Shown here piece by piece: positions 55,676 through 60,000 of a stretch of 60,000 bases of DNA; within the stretch, counting starts at the first letter, position 1; every line of letters starts with the position of its first letter. The stretch is taken from positions 126,001 through 186,000 of the forward strand of contig NC_088319.1 in the NCBI RefSeq assembly GCF_910592395.1, written 5' to 3'. Both the position numbers and the translations under genes were made by a program. The notes under the pieces were generated by a model that saw only the letters and a program-made list of their open reading frames with translations, ran no database searches and was not told where the DNA came from. This stretch comes from Lineus longissimus. Lineage: Eukaryota; Nemertea; Pilidiophora; Heteronemertea; Lineidae.

Positions 55676-57849
55676 TGTCCTGTGAAAGTTTGATGTTGGA
55701 AACCCTATGTCGTCCAATGAAAATAAGTTGTGTTAATCTGATTGTACAGTGCAAAATAAAAGATAACCAAATATATGATATAACTGTATCAATTCAACCT
55801 GTTGCCTTGTCTCCTCTGGGATGTCGCAACATGGCGAGGGTTAACATTATCAGCCATCTCAATCATCAGGCCATTTACCGCTGACCCATTTGTTCATAGA
55901 ACTATAGCGGAACTATGCCAAGCATGCTGCTTCTCTTCTCTTATAATCATTAAATATAATTACAATGATTTCCTCGATGGCCCGTGAATATGCTCTAATT
56001 TCACCCATCTATGACCGGTTCTGAATGATCACTTCAAGCCAGAGATATCATGCTCACAGTAGCTCTATGTTCAATTTCAATAGACAACATTGGTGTCACC
56101 AAGGTGTCAGATGATCAAGATATTATATTCCAACTTGGTCATTCAGATCTCGTTGTAATCAATCAACTGGTCTTAGATCGGAAGGACTAGAGTAATACAT
56201 TAACACCACATTAACTCACACAAAGAAAAGGCAAAAAATGAGGTTGTTTTTCTTTGCTATTAACTTTGTTCTAGTTTATGCATCGTTAGTCCCCACAATG
56301 TTGATCTGGACTCAAAAGGCCTATTTGTTGGTATTTCATAGCTGTGTGTGACCTTTGGCACTTCACTTAACGCTTGTCATGTTGTTTGAGATATTCAAGT
56401 CAGACTCTCCACTTGAAGGCTGGCAAAAGATGAATTGTGAAATGGAGATGACGTTTGCAACACTGACGGTCAACGATACTCAAAATGTTCACTAAGTGAT
56501 GGCTTGCTTCTCGACGGGATTCAACACCCATAACCAGCATTCAACAGCAACTCGAGCGTGCCATTGTGTGAATCACACTTCTCTGCTATGAAGGGCCCGG
56601 GCTCATGTAAAACATTTAGCAAGTGGGCCGTGATACCATGTGACACGATGTTGGACCAACTACTTCAATTAATTACACGGTATACGTGGACCATAGTAGC
56701 GTTTGAAAACCTATTGACTAGCGATTGGAGGCGGCAGGTACAGTATGTTCAGTGTTAACGGCCAGAGAATCGAACGTATCAGGCAGCTGTGCAGCTGTGG
56801 GACCAAACCACCGGCCGCCGAGAGGTACACTAGGCTGTGCGTGGCCTCAGGACAGAGAGATCAGTTATAACTGCAGTGCAGTCAATACTGGATGTATGTT
56901 TTCCAAGGTAGGGCTGGACATTGAGTTGTTTTTAAATTGCTGTTTAATCCAGAGTCACTGTTGTTATAGCAGAACTGGGGAAAGGAAGGGCACAATAGTA
57001 AGATTAGAAAACAATAGGCTTTGAGAAATGTTAGATAAGACTTTGGAGTTGCTGTATGTGCATGGTTCATTGACCGTGTCATTGTTGTCTCATTTCAATC
57101 ACCTTTGTAGGCTAAGTTCTTTTTTGAAAGGGTTGGTAGTGATCAGCTTTGGCTGTTCTCCTTACAAGGCAAGTGTGTGTCCTGATCAAAGAGGTTAACC
57201 TGTATAAGAACAGCCAATCTGAGACTAAACCAATGTCCCCAAAGAGTGGATGTCCTGATAATAGAAGTGTCTGCTGAGTAGGTTTAACTGAGGTTGATTG
57301 GGAGTAACTGTGGGCCTCTGTGTCAGGTGGACGCACCAAACCATGCCCTCCCGTATCCAAATCTGAGAAAGCATCCAACCATAGCTTCCATCAGTGCCCG
57401 CTCCCTACATGCACCAGCAGACCTATTGTTGTTTTAATTGTGTGAATTGCTCGTGTATACCCAGCGCCTGTTATCGGCTTGTTAGATGTATGTATATCAT
57501 GCGTATATATAAAGCTGAAGGTCTATGTGCCAGTTGCCGTGGCAATCAGTTGACCATGACAATAATATTTCGCTTAGAGCATTACTGGCTTGTTGCATTC
57601 AGAGACGACTTATCAACGAACATGAACTGAGAAGGGCAGGTAAGATCTATTCTATGGCTTATGTGGCTTGTGGGGGAGGGCGAGGGCTGAGTAAGGCAGA
57701 TTTCTGTTTAAAGGAACAATTTACTGTTCAACAGAATCTGGGAAATCTCTTTTGAGATGCAGTTAGCTACAATTGGCTTTGTTCTAATTTAATCTTCTTC
57801 TTTCTGTTCACTAGCAAATATGACCAACTCCTTATTTGTTTAAAACACA

Positions 57850-58036
57850 TTTCTATTGGTCAGATGTGTTGATGTGTGTTCTCCCCAATCTGAGGGGAGC
57901 AGCAGTACCATTCTATTGGTCAGATGTGTTGATGTGTGTTCTCCCCAATCTGAGGGGAGCAGCAGTACCATTCTATTGGTCAGATGTGTTGATGTGTGTT
58001 CTCCCCAATCTGAGGGGAGCAGCAGTACCATTCTAT
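57850..58036. repeat. Minisatellite, 60-bp unit x 3
   Basis: Three identical 60-bp units beginning TTCTATTGGTCAGATGTGTT at 57851, 57911 and 57971, then a partial unit. Confidence 0.96.
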
Positions 58037-58085
58037 TTTAAGAGGTTGATGCTTTGAACTCAAACATGAAGGTTGAAAGGACAAA

Positions 58086-58161
58086 GTGGTTCCGGAGAGG
58101 TTCAAACCCACAATCCCTCAATCAGGGGACTAGTCTGAACACTACACCACCGTGCCCCCCA
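58086..58161 (-). other. tRNA-like sequence (SINE-type or tRNA pseudogene)
   Basis: The minus strand starts GGGGGGCACGGTGGTGTAGT, giving an A-box-like GGTGTAGTGTTCAG, and ends with a B box GGGTTTGAACC about 40 nt later. The overall length of ~73 nt fits a tRNA, but the acceptor arm is imperfect. A tRNA-derived SINE head is the simplest reading. Confidence 0.45.
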
Positions 58162-59372
58162 TCATAGACAGAACGCTGTATATGATCCATGACAGGATCT
58201 GACTGGTGATAAGTCGATCATTGCACAATAACAGTCATGGCAGTATTTCCCAACTCTTCGATATGGACCACTATTTGTCCTGTTTAATGTGCCTGTTTCT
58301 TGCCCGACATGACTGTGTGTTAATTTTCTCACCACGGATCCTAGCCGATTCATGCATGAAGGTTGTTAGCCACGTGTGAAATGTGAGGGTGATCATTTAA
58401 CCCCTTAGATGCCAACTCCACAGAAAGGAAACATTTGACATTGGCAGTTTCTGGCCCAGAGAGTTACTGCCCCCTGGAGTTGGGTTCTCCGTCTAGAGTT
58501 GGGCATATAGGCCTTCGAAGTTTCTCGACCATTGCGTTGAGTTCTGGTCTGGTGCCAACATGACAATGGTGTGGATTACATCAAGCAGCTCACCATAAGA
58601 AGGGAGCAGTCTGGCGGAACACACACAAATAGGCCCTACTTGCAAAATTCCTAAATTGCGCCAAAAACTTCAATTTTCAGATTAACAGCTGAATACCATC
58701 GAGGCCTAAGTAAATTTCGCTTTCAGCTCGACTTTTTTTTCACGGTCTAGCGATCATCAAGATATTCAAGCCTTTAAAGTCTGTGCTAACAATATGGACT
58801 AAGCCCTTGCTTGATCTCAACAAGCATGGATCACTTATAAGGTACACAAATATGGTGTTAAATAGTTCCACCCGAGTTCACCTCAAAGAGAAAAGTAAAC
58901 GTGGACTTGAGTCGTTTGTGATTTTTTCCAAATACCTTTTTCCCCTTGAATGGGTTGAGGTAATCTTACATGTTCACTGGCGTGGCCTGTCTGTAAAGTT
59001 CACTCATGAGCAACGAAAACGGGCCTAGGCCTACTTTCAAGTGCCCATTAGGCCGATAAACTGCGTAATTTCGTTTTCACTGAACTATAGCCGGCAAAAT
59101 GAGGAATTTGGGAGGGGTTTAGTAAGGTTTCTCTTCAAATCTTTGGAGTCTTCCCCTATGCGTGAAATAAATTCAGCTGGTTCATTACATTTTGGGTGAA
59201 GAACCCTCAACTGATTATGTGTTTTACACCCCAACTTTCTTCAGTAATATAGGTGGGCAAGCGTCCAAATATTTTTTTCGCTTGATTTTTTTTTCAGCTC
59301 AAAATGAAGAAACATGGTCCGTCCCAAAAATTTTTTGACTTTGAAAATTTTAAACTTATGAAAAATTCAACT

Positions 59373-59391
59373 CTAACCCTAACCCTAACCC
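59373..59391 (+). repeat. Short interstitial telomere-type repeat (CCCTAA)3
   Basis: CTAACCCTAACCCTAACCC sits in an AT-rich stretch. It is too short to be a telomere and likely marks an old repair event or chance. Confidence 0.8.
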
Positions 59392-60000
59392 ATTTTGAAC
59401 TTAATGTGAAAAAATTCAAATCTGAAAAATTTCGGCATTTTTTTGCAGTTCATTATTTTGTGACACCTCATAGTAATTTATTTCAATAGCTGCCAATTGA
59501 AGTCCAGTTGGCCAGTCCAGGTATCTAATGGGCTAATTGTGTCATTAAAGTGTTGGACAACTTGACAAGGCGCTGAACTGAAGAAGACCTGTCACATTGT
59601 CTCCACAAATTGTTTTATTTGCAAACACAACCGTTTACCCAAACATGAGTGAGCACGTTCCAGGCTGTGATTCAGAAAGACTTTCAATTTTTGACTAAAT
59701 TGTTCGCCCCTGGTGGGCTTCCAAATGTTCGGTTCAATGACGGAGATTAACGCAAATTAAGGCCATCATAGGTTTCTTTTCAGTGTCTCATGCCTTTTCA
59801 GAGGTTTCCAATGTACAGATGAAGTATGTCCTCTGCTTGATCAGTAGAAACATAGAATTAGCATTGTGTGGACGAGTTTGAATGGCTGTCCAAACGTCAC
59901 ATAATCATGCCATGCTTGGCTGGTAGCATTGAAAACCCCAAGTCTGTCTTGCGTAGACGCTGTATTTTATTCTCCTTTGACCAGGATTCAAGTAGAGTCA

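Larger units (their letters stand above)
34360..60000. other. 25.6 kb without a recognised protein gene
   Basis: Apart from the arrays, tRNA-like fragments and candidate promoter/exon listed separately, I could not support any coding exon. Stretches 36.2-38.7, 41.1-43.3, 44.4-47.1, 47.4-49.3, 50.0-51.9, 52.6-55.4, 55.7-57.8 and 58.2-60.0 kb hold only short frames without family resemblance. They may be the long 5' intron of a gene starting at 36-40 kb, or intergenic DNA. Confidence 0.5.

Overview
The window is animal nuclear DNA: every recognised gene is split into short exons (7-534 nt) with GT-AG introns and conserved phases, minisatellites are abundant, there are AATAAA poly(A) signals, and no bacterial gene organisation is seen. 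The codon style, intron size and an interspersed repeat starting with an 11-bp hairpin fit a marine invertebrate (lophotrochozoan or invertebrate deuterostome). The species cannot be fixed from sequence alone.

Layout. (1) 219-18320: gene A, a P5B-type (ATP13A2/ATP13A3-like) transport ATPase on the + strand. Its first exon(s) lie upstream of the window; its stop is at 16923 and its poly(A) signal at 18297. (2) 18320-21160: intergenic, with a short composite repeat and a ~1.1 kb interspersed repeat (about 19516-20590). (3) 21163-34360: gene B, a complete tandem paralogue in the same orientation. It has 26 coding exons, 1263 codons plus stop, stop at 33683 and poly(A) signal at 34336. (4) 34360-60000: no recognisable protein gene. 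It holds a possible promoter near 36.06 kb, a possible first coding exon at 39.9 kb, two or three tRNA-like (SINE-type) fragments and about eleven tandem arrays.

Genes A and B share all intron positions and phases from exon 3 to exon 26. Both keep the full catalytic set (TGES, DKTGT, KGAPE, TGDN, GDGxND) and the P5B landmarks, so both look functional. By family they should be endolysosomal/endosomal polyamine-type transporters. Both carry NPALP where the family has PPALP in helix M4.

The main observations are: a patchwork of nearly identical and strongly diverged exon blocks between A and B (gene conversion); a conserved 124-nt segment in front of exon 20 that behaves like an alternative 3' splice extension with a premature stop; and about 26 private minisatellites that fill introns and 3' UTRs (roughly 18% of the window). 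These arrays generate almost all of the long open frames that are not ATPase.
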